Source: Melioribacter sp. (lineage in GTDB: Bacteria > Bacteroidota > Ignavibacteria > Ignavibacteriales > Melioribacteraceae). From it: a stretch of 33,158 nt of DNA. The stretch spans positions 1 to 33,158 of the forward strand of contig PMDS01000134.1 in the NCBI GenBank assembly GCA_003155655.1. The letters run 5' to 3'. The translations under genes were made by a program, and so were the position numbers. Under the pieces are notes generated by a model. That model was not told the DNA's origin. It saw only the letters and a program-made list of their open reading frames with translations, and ran no database searches. Position 1 is the stretch's first letter; every line of letters starts with the position of its first letter. Below are positions 25,131 to 32,309 of this stretch, piece by piece.

Positions 25131-25180
25131 CCGCCGCGGCGGATTGTGGCAGTAAAACTTTTAGGATGTCACTAAGACAC
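25131..25180. repeat. Dispersed intergenic repeat, second two-module copy
   Basis: The perfect palindrome CCGCCGCGGCGG (25131-25142) runs into GATTGTGGC, then GGATGTCACTAAGACAC at 25164-25180. Both parts match those at 67-84 and 115-131 in order and orientation, with a shorter spacer here (13 rather than 30 bases). It lies directly upstream of the toxin-antitoxin promoter. Confidence 0.6.
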
Positions 25181-25191
25181 AACAATTTTGT

Positions 25192-25220
25192 TTGACATAA
25201 TTATTAGTATAGACTATATT
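25192..25220 (+). promoter_or_regulatory. Toxin-antitoxin promoter
   Basis: A TTGACA at 25192-25197 and a TATATT at 25215-25220 with 17 bases between them give a near-consensus promoter. The antitoxin ATG lies 22 bases beyond, after an AAGGA ribosome site. Confidence 0.8.
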
Positions 25221-25227
25221 TGGTCTA
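25210..25227. promoter_or_regulatory. Probable antitoxin operator
   Basis: TAGAC at 25210-25214 and GTCTA at 25223-25227 are inverted around 8 bases that contain the whole -10 box. Phd/RelB-type antitoxins bind such palindromes over their own promoter, so repression by the antitoxin, or by the antitoxin-toxin complex, is the natural reading. Confidence 0.6.
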
Positions 25228-25242
25228 AAAAAGGACTACGGC

Positions 25243-25515
25243 ATGAGATTAAGCGAATCGGTAAAATCAATTAGTTATCTTAAAGCTAATGCCGCTGATT
25301 TGATTGACGAAATTAACAAAGAACAAAAAACTTTTGTTATTACTCAGAATGGCGAAGCAAAAGTAATTGTTCAGGATATAAAAGTTTATGAAAAGACCCA
25401 GGAAACTATGGCAATGCTTAAATTACTTGCAACTACCCGCGGTAAGAGCAAAGAAGCCAAGGGAATTAAAGAGACTTTTACTGAACTTCGCAATGAATTG
25501 AAATTCAATCAATGA
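25243..25515 (+). CDS. Phd/YefM-type antitoxin
   Basis: The 90-residue protein has the Phd/YefM N-terminal DNA-binding dimer domain (SVKSISYLKANAADLIDEINKEQKTFVITQNGEAKVIVQDIKVYEKTQET), followed by a C-terminal tail that would wrap the toxin (KETFTELRNELKFNQ). It neutralises the toxin encoded by the next gene and represses the operon. The start is 22 bases after the -10 box with AAGGA upstream. It overlaps the toxin gene by 4 bases (ATGA), a coupling common in these modules. Confidence 0.88.
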   Translation: MRLSESVKSISYLKANAADLIDEINKEQKTFVITQNGEAKVIVQDIKVYEKTQETMAMLKLLATTRGKSKEAKGIKETFTELRNELKFNQ

Positions 25516-25841
25516 CTAAGAAATATAAAGTTATTATTGATCCGCAGGCAAAATTAGATCTTAAAGAGATATTCATTTACGCTGCTATGGATGACAGCGT
25601 ACAATCCACAAATAGACTTTTGGATGCTCTTGAAGAAACTTGTTATAAACTTGAGAAATTTCCTGAACGGGGTCATGTACCGCCTGAATTGAAACCTACC
25701 GGAATTAAACACTATTTGGAAATTCACTATAAACCATACCGCATAATCTACGAGATTGAAAACAATTTAATTTATATTCATTCCGTAATTGACGGCAGAG
25801 GAAATATTCAAGAAATTCTAAGTAATAGACTGTTACGATAA
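25512..25841 (+). CDS. RelE/ParE-superfamily toxin
   Basis: The 109-residue protein has the compact toxin fold: an N-terminal strand (KYKVIIDPQAKLDLKEIFIYAA), two helices (QSTNRLLDALEETCYKLEKFPERG), and the C-terminal strands HYKPYRIIYEIENNLIYIHSVIDGRGNIQEIL. The PYRIIYEI and VIDGRGNI segments match RelE/ParE proteins. Whether it is a ribosome-dependent mRNase (RelE) or gyrase poison (ParE) cannot be told from sequence; the pattern of FPERGH near the middle is common in ParE/YoeB-like members. Confidence 0.87.
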   Translation: MTKKYKVIIDPQAKLDLKEIFIYAAMDDSVQSTNRLLDALEETCYKLEKFPERGHVPPELKPTGIKHYLEIHYKPYRIIYEIENNLIYIHSVIDGRGNIQEILSNRLLR

Positions 25842-25858
25842 TAAAGTATTAAGTATTC

Positions 25859-25874
25859 AGTACTTAGTATTTAG
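25859..25874. repeat. 16-bp direct repeat, copy 2
   Basis: This is identical to 24843-24858 and lies 17 bases after the toxin stop codon. AGTATTAAGTATTCAGT immediately before it extends the same motif in degenerate form. The following bases up to about 25990 are typical low-information intergenic DNA with no gene. Confidence 0.7.
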
Positions 25875-26018
25875 ACGCTTGAAGCGGTAAGGGAGATTCA
25901 AGTATCAAGCTGTGAGCTGCAAGACTTAAAACGAAGCGTGAAACGAAAGCTTGCCCGATGTGGAGGGATGAAAAACGGGAAAACGAACGAGTCTAGTGGT
26001 TAGTACGCCAAGCTGAAA

Positions 26019-26073
26019 CAATTCTATTCCAAAGGACTCCCGGAGAATCCCTGTGGGAGAATACCTGGCGTTG
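26019..26073. repeat. Direct repeat flanking the fic gene, copy A
   Basis: It starts AATTCTATTCCAAAGGACT and continues with GAGAATC-like and TGGGAGAA blocks to about CCTGGCGTT. The same order of blocks is found at 27378-27437 on the other side of fic, with the first 19 bases identical. Copy A is also closed by an inverted repeat, ACGCCA at 26005-26010 and TGGCGT at 26066-26071. Confidence 0.75.
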
Positions 26074-26089
26074 CAAATATGTTTACCAA

Positions 26090-27226
26090 CTATCCTTCAA
26101 AAAGACGGATATATTTTTCAAAAGCAAAAATTCTATTCCTCTGGAAGCCAGTCATTTCTTTAAGAATATTCAATCGAACAAAATCTTCAATCAACCTAAA
26201 AGCAGTGGATGGATTTATTGATAAAGATGAAGCTACATTCTGGCTGTCAACAATAGGATTACTATAAAGATGCTGCACAAATTGCCGGGCAAGTTTTGTC
26301 TTTTTACCAAGAGTCAAAATATCCCTGGATTCAATTTCCTGCCGGAGTTTAATAATTTCCTTAAAAGTCTGAATAGAATTTTCCGAAGTCTGCTTTATCC
26401 CTTCGAGGAAAAATTTTAACCACTGTGTTATATCGTTATTAGTACGGGCTCTTGTAAGATTATCATAATAAAGCGATTTATGTTTTTCAAAAAACGCGGA
26501 AAGATATAAAGTGGGTTTTAGTAACAATTCTTTGCTTACAAGATAAAGCGTAATCAACAATCTTCCTATTCTCCCGTTGCCATCTAAAAACGGATGTATT
26601 GTTTCAAACTGGTAATGCGCCATACCAATTCTTATTAAATGAGGCAAAGGATATGTTTCTGAATTAATAAATTTTTCGAGATCCGACATTAATTCCGGCA
26701 ACTCCTCAAAGTGAGACGGGATAAAATAAGCATCATTTATTGAAGAACCGCCTATCCGGTTTTGGCTTGTGCGAAACTCACCGGGCATTTTATTTTCGCC
26801 TCTTACACTTTGAAGCAAGGTGTAATGAGTCTTTTTTAAAAGTCTGTTCGAGAGCGGCAATGTTTGAAGATTTGCAATTGCGTCATTCATAGCTTTGATA
26901 TAATTCTGAACTTCCATCCAATCGTTCTTTTTTTCCGGAGCTATATACTCTTCCTTTTGAAGCGCTTCCTCTATGTTGGTTTGTGTTCCTTCAATCCGGC
27001 TGCTTGTGGTTGCTTCTTTGCTTACGTGCATCATTATGAAGAAATTAATATCCGGTACTAGCTGGGAAAACGCGTTTAATTCCCCAAGTTTAATGTTTGC
27101 TTCGCTCAATAAATTAACCAGGCTGCTGTTGCTGATCTGCCAATCTTTGTTAATTATTGAAGGAGAAAAGCTTTTGTACTTAAACTGTTGCTTATAGGCT
27201 CCGGCTTTGAAATTCTTCAAATCCAT
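26090..27226 (-). CDS. Fic-family AMP-transferase with C-terminal winged helix
   Basis: Fic enzymes usually transfer AMP from ATP to hydroxyl groups on target proteins. The 378-residue protein has an N-terminal helical part with the inhibitory motif SSRIEG (Ser75, Glu79), matching class II Fic proteins whose helix blocks the active site. The core motif HPFLDGNGRIGR starts at His211 and includes the full catalytic set. The C-terminal ~70 residues (VDSQNVASSLSINPSTAFRLIEDFVRLNIL) look like a winged helix that could bind DNA. Both active and inhibitory motifs are intact. It stands alone between two copies of a ~55-bp repeat. Confidence 0.92.
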   Translation of the reverse strand: MDLKNFKAGAYKQQFKYKSFSPSIINKDWQISNSSLVNLLSEANIKLGELNAFSQLVPDINFFIMMHVSKEATTSSRIEGTQTNIEEALQKEEYIAPEKKNDWMEVQNYIKAMNDAIANLQTLPLSNRLLKKTHYTLLQSVRGENKMPGEFRTSQNRIGGSSINDAYFIPSHFEELPELMSDLEKFINSETYPLPHLIRIGMAHYQFETIHPFLDGNGRIGRLLITLYLVSKELLLKPTLYLSAFFEKHKSLYYDNLTRARTNNDITQWLKFFLEGIKQTSENSIQTFKEIIKLRQEIESRDILTLGKKTKLARQFVQHLYSNPIVDSQNVASSLSINPSTAFRLIEDFVRLNILKEMTGFQRNRIFAFEKYIRLFEG

Positions 27227-27245
27227 TCATTTTACTCACTTTTAA

Positions 27246-27312
27246 TGCAAATATAATATTTATTATTTGCAATAAAAGGGTTTTCTGCAAATAAGGGAAT
27301 TCTTATTTGCAG
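27246..27312. promoter_or_regulatory. Two palindromes upstream of fic, probable operators
   Basis: TGCAAATA (27246-27253) and TATTTGCA (27264-27271) form one inverted repeat. CTGCAAATAAG (27285-27295) and CTTATTTGCAG (27302-27312) form a second, perfect over 11 bases per arm. All four arms share GCAAATA, and the two centres are 40 bp apart. They lie 20-86 bases upstream of the fic start codon, a natural place for autoregulation by its winged helix, though that is an inference. Confidence 0.65.
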
Positions 27313-27377
27313 ATACTTATTAAATCAACCGTTTTTTAAAAATGAACGATGCTATAAGTTAGGTCGCTATGCGGAAA

Positions 27378-27437
27378 TAATTCTATTCCAAAGGACTGCT
27401 ACTGAGAATCGCTATGGGAGAAGTCCTGCCGTTACGG
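27378..27437. repeat. Direct repeat flanking the fic gene, copy B
   Basis: AATTCTATTCCAAAGGACT is identical to copy A; then come GAGAATCGCTATGGGAGAA and CCTGCCGTT, matching copy A with a few differences. Within copy B, AGGACT (27392-27397) can pair with AGTCCT (27422-27427), a pairing lost in copy A. It sits between the fic upstream region and the end of the putative nuclease gene. Confidence 0.75.
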
Positions 27438-27442
27438 AAAAT

Positions 27443-28210
27443 TCAGAATATTGAACCAATTTTAATCACCTTAGACATTTTTATTCTAGAATATGGTTGA
27501 TTTCTTGAATAAAAGAGACCGAAAAAAATATTTGTTTTATATCTATTCATTATATCTTTTCTTATCAAATTTGTATGATAATTTCCACCACCAGAAATCA
27601 TCATGGAGGGAGCTATATGTTTTGGTTTTTTATCCGAATGATTTTTTTGTACAATTTCATTTTTCAATTCTTGGAGTAGACCAATAAAGTTAAACAACAA
27701 TTCAGGGAATGGATTAAAATTTTTCACTTCACAGAATGTTTGTAAATTTTTATTAGGGATATAATAATATGATCGTGAACCAGAAAAGAAATATCGCGGG
27801 TCTTTCAATTCTTTAATTGAACCTTTACTTATTATCGATATATCTGGCGTGACATACAAGTTGTTGTTGATAGCAGATTGAACTGCAACATTATGGTGTA
27901 TTTCAAAATCGAATTTCTGCTGACACTTTTTATAAATGTACTTTTTTGAGATTTCAAAATAGGAAAAATTATTTGGGTAACCTGCAGGTGATAATTTATA
28001 TCTGAATTCATTATTAATTAAATTTTGGGGAGAAACGGTGTAACCGTTGTTTTCATAAAATTTAACAATACTATTGTAATTCGACATTTCAAAATAGTCA
28101 CTAATTCGTGCACTATGACTGCTTATTGTTGTTTTATGCTTTTTCAAAAAAACAGCAATTTCGATTTTGAACTTATTTAAATCTTTAAATGGATTATTAG
28201 GTTTCCGCAC
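27443..28210 (-). CDS. Putative PD-(D/E)XK nuclease downstream of the Gabija-like genes
   Basis: This 255-residue protein is not one I can name. Its centre carries a likely restriction-endonuclease core: Glu103 in FDFEIHH, Asp123 in YVTPDISII, and Glu161 and Lys163 in TFCEVKNFNPF, followed by a helix (PELLFNFIGLLQELK). This is the E...D...ExK layout of PD-(D/E)XK nucleases. A conserved-looking C-terminal block (PSMMISGGGNYHTNLIRKDI) follows. The start overlaps the preceding helical-protein gene by 14 bases, so the two are probably co-translated. A DNA-cutting effector is the best guess. Nuclease assignment by motif is moderate; target and specificity unknown. Confidence 0.7.
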   Translation of the reverse strand: MRKPNNPFKDLNKFKIEIAVFLKKHKTTISSHSARISDYFEMSNYNSIVKFYENNGYTVSPQNLINNEFRYKLSPAGYPNNFSYFEISKKYIYKKCQQKFDFEIHHNVAVQSAINNNLYVTPDISIISKGSIKELKDPRYFFSGSRSYYYIPNKNLQTFCEVKNFNPFPELLFNFIGLLQELKNEIVQKNHSDKKPKHIAPSMMISGGGNYHTNLIRKDIMNRYKTNIFFGLFYSRNQPYSRIKMSKVIKIGSIF

Positions 28211-28643
28211 TTAGGATGCCAATGTTTTTATTGTATTCTCTAAATTTAAATAAGAATTGAGTAATGTTTTCAAAATCAAACAAATAATTACTAATATTAT
28301 ATCTACCGCATAGAAACCTAAAATCATTAACAATTGCATTTAATTTTCGACTTTCAGCTTTACTAAGTAAATAATTGCCAATTTTAATTCCGTTAATATT
28401 TTCAGAAAATAAGAATCTTTCGGAAAAATCAACAGCTGAGTCGAGTTGTACAATTATTCTACGGTAAAATATTGCTAAAGAAAGAAAAATTTGAAAATAT
28501 TCAAAGTCAATATCGTTAGTCCATGCGTATCTGCTACGGTAAGTGTTAAGTAAAAACTTTAACTCTTTTTCATAATTATTATATTCGTTATATAATAAAT
28601 TGGAAAGATTACGAGGTAAATTTTTACAAAACAATTTTATCAT
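28197..28643 (-). CDS. Uncharacterised all-helical protein paired with the putative nuclease
   Basis: This 148-residue protein is rich in Phe, Tyr, Asn and Leu and looks almost entirely helical (NLSNLLYNEYNNYEKELKFLLNTYRSRY, FEYFQIFLSLAIFYRRIIVQL, LSKAESRKLNAIVNDFRFLCGRY). There is no signal peptide or obvious membrane segment, and I recognise no family. The gene starts 38 bases after the helicase stop with no evident Shine-Dalgarno site, but with a good promoter-like sequence upstream. Its 14-base overlap with the nuclease gene suggests a regulator, specificity subunit or inhibitor of that nuclease. Confidence 0.65.
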   Translation of the reverse strand: MIKLFCKNLPRNLSNLLYNEYNNYEKELKFLLNTYRSRYAWTNDIDFEYFQIFLSLAIFYRRIIVQLDSAVDFSERFLFSENINGIKIGNYLLSKAESRKLNAIVNDFRFLCGRYNISNYLFDFENITQFLFKFREYNKNIGILSAET

Positions 28644-28673
28644 GCGAATATTTTAATGTATGATTATTTTCAC

Positions 28674-28701
28674 ATTATAGATTAATTATTAGAATTTTCA
28701 A
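28674..28701 (-). promoter_or_regulatory. Candidate promoter of the helical protein/nuclease pair
   Basis: On the minus strand, TTGAAA (28701-28696) and TATAAT (28679-28674) are 16 bases apart, ahead of the ATG at 28643. The -35 box lies inside the last codons of the helicase gene. It would allow the two small genes to be expressed apart from the Gabija-like pair. Confidence 0.5.
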
Positions 28702-30517
28702 TTTTCAATTTTTTCTTCCATACTTCGCAATCGTTTTCTGGCACCGCAATTATTAATATTTTACTAGGTCTAGTTACAGCCACATAAATATTTCTTAATT
28801 CTTCGGCTTGTTCATTAGATAACGATTTATTCTTTATTGGGTCAAGAATATTACAATAATTAGTTGTTTTTGCTTTGTGCCCTACAATTAGTAATACAGC
28901 TTCAAATGTTTTACCTTTTGCAGAATGTATTGTACCGATAAAATAGTCTTTATCTTTTGTAATTGGAGCTAATCCAAATAGCTCGTCAAATTGTTTTTTA
29001 GATTTACTAAAATCAATTTTCAATTCATTCTTAAGACCTTTTGAAAGAATAATTTTATTAGTTGCATTAATCCATTCATACAAACTTGTGCCTATTGTTA
29101 TTGGCAATAAATCAATAAAATCGAATATCTTATTCCGATATTCTTTGTACCCTATTTTTTCTATTTCACTTTCAATATGCATTTTTGAGACACGGCTATT
29201 AATTTCATTCATGTATTTGTGGTAACCACGTTCAAGATTTTTATAACCTTCATCAAACATTCCATTATCGATAAGATGTTTTCCATAAGTAATATCTCTT
29301 ACGTGATAATGTTCATTTATCCAAGGTTCTTCATTCTTACCAGGTATAGGTATTCCCAAAAGTTCACCCACAGCATGACTTCTATATAATATTGCAACTG
29401 AGTCTTGGTTAAGTGGTATATTATTCTTTGAACATGTATCTAGATACTCACGAACAATTACTTTAAGTTTTTCTTTATCTCTCTCTTCGTTATGACCAAT
29501 TACCTGTGGTTTAAAAGGAAAGTCTTTAACATTATTATTAATAACCTCATATTCATCAATTTGTAACAGTTGACGAGTGCAATTACATATTAATTTAGAG
29601 CTGCGGCGGTTTTCATTAAGGTCATATTCTTTACTTTTCTCCCATGTGATATATTTATTTTCAAACAGTTCTGGTTTTGCATCATTCCATTCAAAAATTG
29701 CTTGATTGGGATCCCCTACTAAAACAATCTCGTTCGCACTACATATTTCTAATAAATCAATAATTCCCATTTGCACATCCGTTGTATCCTGAGCTTCATC
29801 AATTATAAAATGAGAAAATTTATTTTTTATAGCTTGAGTTATAGAAACATATTTAGAAAGCACCTTGTATGAAATATAATTAGCATCTGATTGTGTAGCT
29901 TTGCCAAGTTGAAAAGTATTCCACTTTGAATCAATTATATCCTGGACATCTATACGATATTTTCCATTTGTATTGTGTATCTTACCCCAAGTAAAAGGAA
30001 AAAATTCTTTACTGTAAATAGGTATCAATTCATTTTCTTTATTAAAAGTCGTTTTATCAAAATATTCTAATGGATCACGACTACTTATTTGCCATTTATT
30101 AGTTTTTTTATTTTTGTAACATTTTCTTTTTGAAATATCATATTCATACCAATTTGAAAAGGGTTTACCAACTAATTCTGGTCGATCTTTACAGCCCATT
30201 ATTAAATGGCCTTGGGGAAGAAAGATATAATTATTAATAAAGCTATCAATTGTACCAACGAAATGCGGATATTGTAACGGTATGGAAATACCGAATTTCT
30301 CTCTTAATGCTTTCTGGATTTCATCACAGGCAACATTTGTAAAAGATAATGCGGCAACAGCTAAATAATCCTCTGCTTTTCTATTTCTAATTAAATGCGC
30401 AATTCGTGCTGCGACAGAAAACGTTTTTCCACTGCCTGGACAGGCTTTAACAACAAATTTACCTGTACCTTCAATTATTTTTTGTTGTTTGGCAGAAAAT
30501 TCAATTTTTGGATCCAT
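28682..30517 (-). CDS. gajB: UvrD-like SF1 helicase, GajB-like
   Basis: This 611-residue superfamily 1A helicase has all usual motifs: Walker A ACPGSGKT (25-32), DEAQD (240-244), VLVGDPNQAIFEW, LNENRRSSKLI, IGTIHSAKGKTFEAV and IYVAVTRPSKIL. In Gabija systems a UvrD-like GajB follows GajA, is thought to sense DNA ends or single strands, and activates GajA. It is longer than the ~500 residues of the best-known GajB. Other UvrD-family roles are possible, but the coupling to the OLD-type gene (17-base overlap) favours Gabija. Confidence 0.87.
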   Translation of the reverse strand: MDPKIEFSAKQQKIIEGTGKFVVKACPGSGKTFSVAARIAHLIRNRKAEDYLAVAALSFTNVACDEIQKALREKFGISIPLQYPHFVGTIDSFINNYIFLPQGHLIMGCKDRPELVGKPFSNWYEYDISKRKCYKNKKTNKWQISSRDPLEYFDKTTFNKENELIPIYSKEFFPFTWGKIHNTNGKYRIDVQDIIDSKWNTFQLGKATQSDANYISYKVLSKYVSITQAIKNKFSHFIIDEAQDTTDVQMGIIDLLEICSANEIVLVGDPNQAIFEWNDAKPELFENKYITWEKSKEYDLNENRRSSKLICNCTRQLLQIDEYEVINNNVKDFPFKPQVIGHNEERDKEKLKVIVREYLDTCSKNNIPLNQDSVAILYRSHAVGELLGIPIPGKNEEPWINEHYHVRDITYGKHLIDNGMFDEGYKNLERGYHKYMNEINSRVSKMHIESEIEKIGYKEYRNKIFDFIDLLPITIGTSLYEWINATNKIILSKGLKNELKIDFSKSKKQFDELFGLAPITKDKDYFIGTIHSAKGKTFEAVLLIVGHKAKTTNYCNILDPIKNKSLSNEQAEELRNIYVAVTRPSKILIIAVPENDCEVWKKKLKIENSNN

Positions 30518-32309
30518 TAACTACCCATTTAATAGCAATCTCAATATAGGATGGAACCTTGAATTCATTTATCAAGCACTTAATTGGATAAATTTTTTCC
30601 AATAATATTGCCATATTATGAGCAAATTCAGCTTTATCTTTTTTCTTATCCAATTCGTTTAAAAATTCAACAGCCTTTTCTTCCAAAGTACCAGATCGTT
30701 TTAGTTTCGTCTTAGTATGCATCTTTTCATAAATAAATCTTATGAGTCTTGCGTTAAATTCAGATGCTACAAATAATTCATATTCAAATGTATTTTGTGC
30801 TAAGCGACATAGTACTTTGTCAACATTTTCGCATATTTCTTCTACATTTCTAGCTCTATCAGATTTATTACCCGAATATCTATGTTGGTCATTATCTGTT
30901 AACACAGCACAGTATGAGTTTAAGCTTTTTTTCCTTTCTTGATCCTTAGCGATAAATAAGTTTATAAAATGATTAAAAGAAGTTCCATTAACATTTACAA
31001 TTTCTATTCCATGCCTCATTAAATCATATCCAATAAATTTTGAAAAAATTGGTAGTAATAATGCTTCAGAAATTCCTTCAACAAGGATTATACCTTTAGC
31101 AAAGAATAGTTGAGATTTTGTAACATCTAGGAACTTCCCAAGATATTTTCTATTTTCTAGTGTAAGACTGGATTCCTTTAATGCTAATGAACTAATTTCA
31201 TTTTTATCTTTATGCAGAACTGTAACAAACTCGAGATCCGTTTTGGCAGTAATAGTAGGTGAATGCGAAGTGATAAATATTTGAATTTCTTTCCCTTTTA
31301 AGTCATTAAGATACTTAAAAAACGTGTTTTGTTTTTGCGGATGTAAATGAGCTTCCGGTTCTTCAATCAATAATGCATGATAATGACCTTTAGCCTTTTT
31401 ATTTAAGAGATCACCTAGGATAGTTGCAGCATAAATTAAATTGTTTTGACCAAGTCCATTTTGGTTGAGATTAAAATATTTTAATTCATTTTCATTCGAT
31501 TCTTTATTACTAAAAATTGGAATACGTAATTGTAGATTGCTAACAATATCTTTATAGTCATAACCAGAAAAAGCTATGTCAATTGGTGTTTGCTCACCTT
31601 CTATATCCGAGTCATGAAGATGCTTGTTAACGTTAGTTTGTCCTTCAAGTATTAAATATTTCCATTCATTGTCTTTATCCTTTAACCACGTCTCCAGTTT
31701 ATCTGCAAATTCCTTTTTCTTGTCTTTATCAAGAATAATATTCTTACCATCTTTATCTTTAAAAGTGATAAGATTTTCAAACAGTTGCGCTAATTTATTT
31801 TGTTGGCTATAGGGCCGTAATTTTTGTGTTGCATCACGTAAAGCATCAAGAAAAGTATAATCAATAAATCTTAAGGAATCATAATTAACGGGTTGTCCTT
31901 CATTTGTACCGCCCCATAACTTCCAACGAACAATTTCCTTCTCATCTTTCTTTTCAATGTAATATCTAAAATGAAGTTGAATTTCCTGTGAAGAAATATC
32001 ATCTTTATCCTGATGAAGCATTTCATAAAAATATCTGGTTTCCAGAGGATCATTTATTTTAAAATGTAAGTGAAATTCTATATTTGGTCGATCTTCAAGT
32101 GGTTTATTTCTATCAATATAAAAATCGGTTATTTTAACACCAATTTCTCTAATTTGTTTTCCGTAACCAAGACAAATTCGAAGAGCATCAATTATGGAGG
32201 ACTTTCCTGAATTGTTTTCTCCAATTAATACATTTACATCCTTGTTAAAATCCAGTGTTAAGGATTTAATTGCACGAAAATTTATTATAACAAATTTTTT
32301 GAGATACAT
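30501..32309 (-). CDS. gajA: OLD-family ATP-dependent endonuclease, GajA-like
   Basis: This 602-residue protein joins an SMC-like ABC ATPase to a TOPRIM nuclease. The ATPase has Walker A GENNSGKS (30-37), the signature-like NGLGQNNLIY, Walker B LLIEEPEAHLHP (Glu317), and TSHSPT. The TOPRIM part has VEGISE (410-415, Glu411), TDND (471-474) and a late KKDKAEFA containing Lys559, the usual metal and catalytic residues. Known GajA proteins are sequence-specific nicking nucleases held off by normal nucleotide levels and released when phage replication depletes them. Length matches GajA. Overlap with the helicase gene makes this a two-gene Gabija core. Confidence 0.9.
   Translation of the reverse strand: MYLKKFVIINFRAIKSLTLDFNKDVNVLIGENNSGKSSIIDALRICLGYGKQIREIGVKITDFYIDRNKPLEDRPNIEFHLHFKINDPLETRYFYEMLHQDKDDISSQEIQLHFRYYIEKKDEKEIVRWKLWGGTNEGQPVNYDSLRFIDYTFLDALRDATQKLRPYSQQNKLAQLFENLITFKDKDGKNIILDKDKKKEFADKLETWLKDKDNEWKYLILEGQTNVNKHLHDSDIEGEQTPIDIAFSGYDYKDIVSNLQLRIPIFSNKESNENELKYFNLNQNGLGQNNLIYAATILGDLLNKKAKGHYHALLIEEPEAHLHPQKQNTFFKYLNDLKGKEIQIFITSHSPTITAKTDLEFVTVLHKDKNEISSLALKESSLTLENRKYLGKFLDVTKSQLFFAKGIILVEGISEALLLPIFSKFIGYDLMRHGIEIVNVNGTSFNHFINLFIAKDQERKKSLNSYCAVLTDNDQHRYSGNKSDRARNVEEICENVDKVLCRLAQNTFEYELFVASEFNARLIRFIYEKMHTKTKLKRSGTLEEKAVEFLNELDKKKDKAEFAHNMAILLEKIYPIKCLINEFKVPSYIEIAIKWVVNGSKN

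Larger units (their letters stand above)
24509..25191. other. Repeat-rich non-coding region
   Basis: No credible gene is seen in about 700 bases. The region holds an 11-bp tandem array (24579-24665), three palindromes (24670-24685, 24741-24765, 24780-24795), a terminator-like hairpin (24873-24900), one copy of a 16-bp repeat (24843-24858), a CGTCAGCTGACG palindrome at 25067-25078, and a copy of the two-module dispersed repeat (25131-25180). It separates the core envelope cluster from the accessory genes. Confidence 0.7.

Noticed and set aside
27358-27364. GTTAGGT matching the integron attC core GTTRRRY beside copy B of the fic-flanking repeat
   Set aside because: A seven-base degenerate match is easily random. 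No paired RYYYAAC with the expected inner boxes was found, and copy A lacks the motif.
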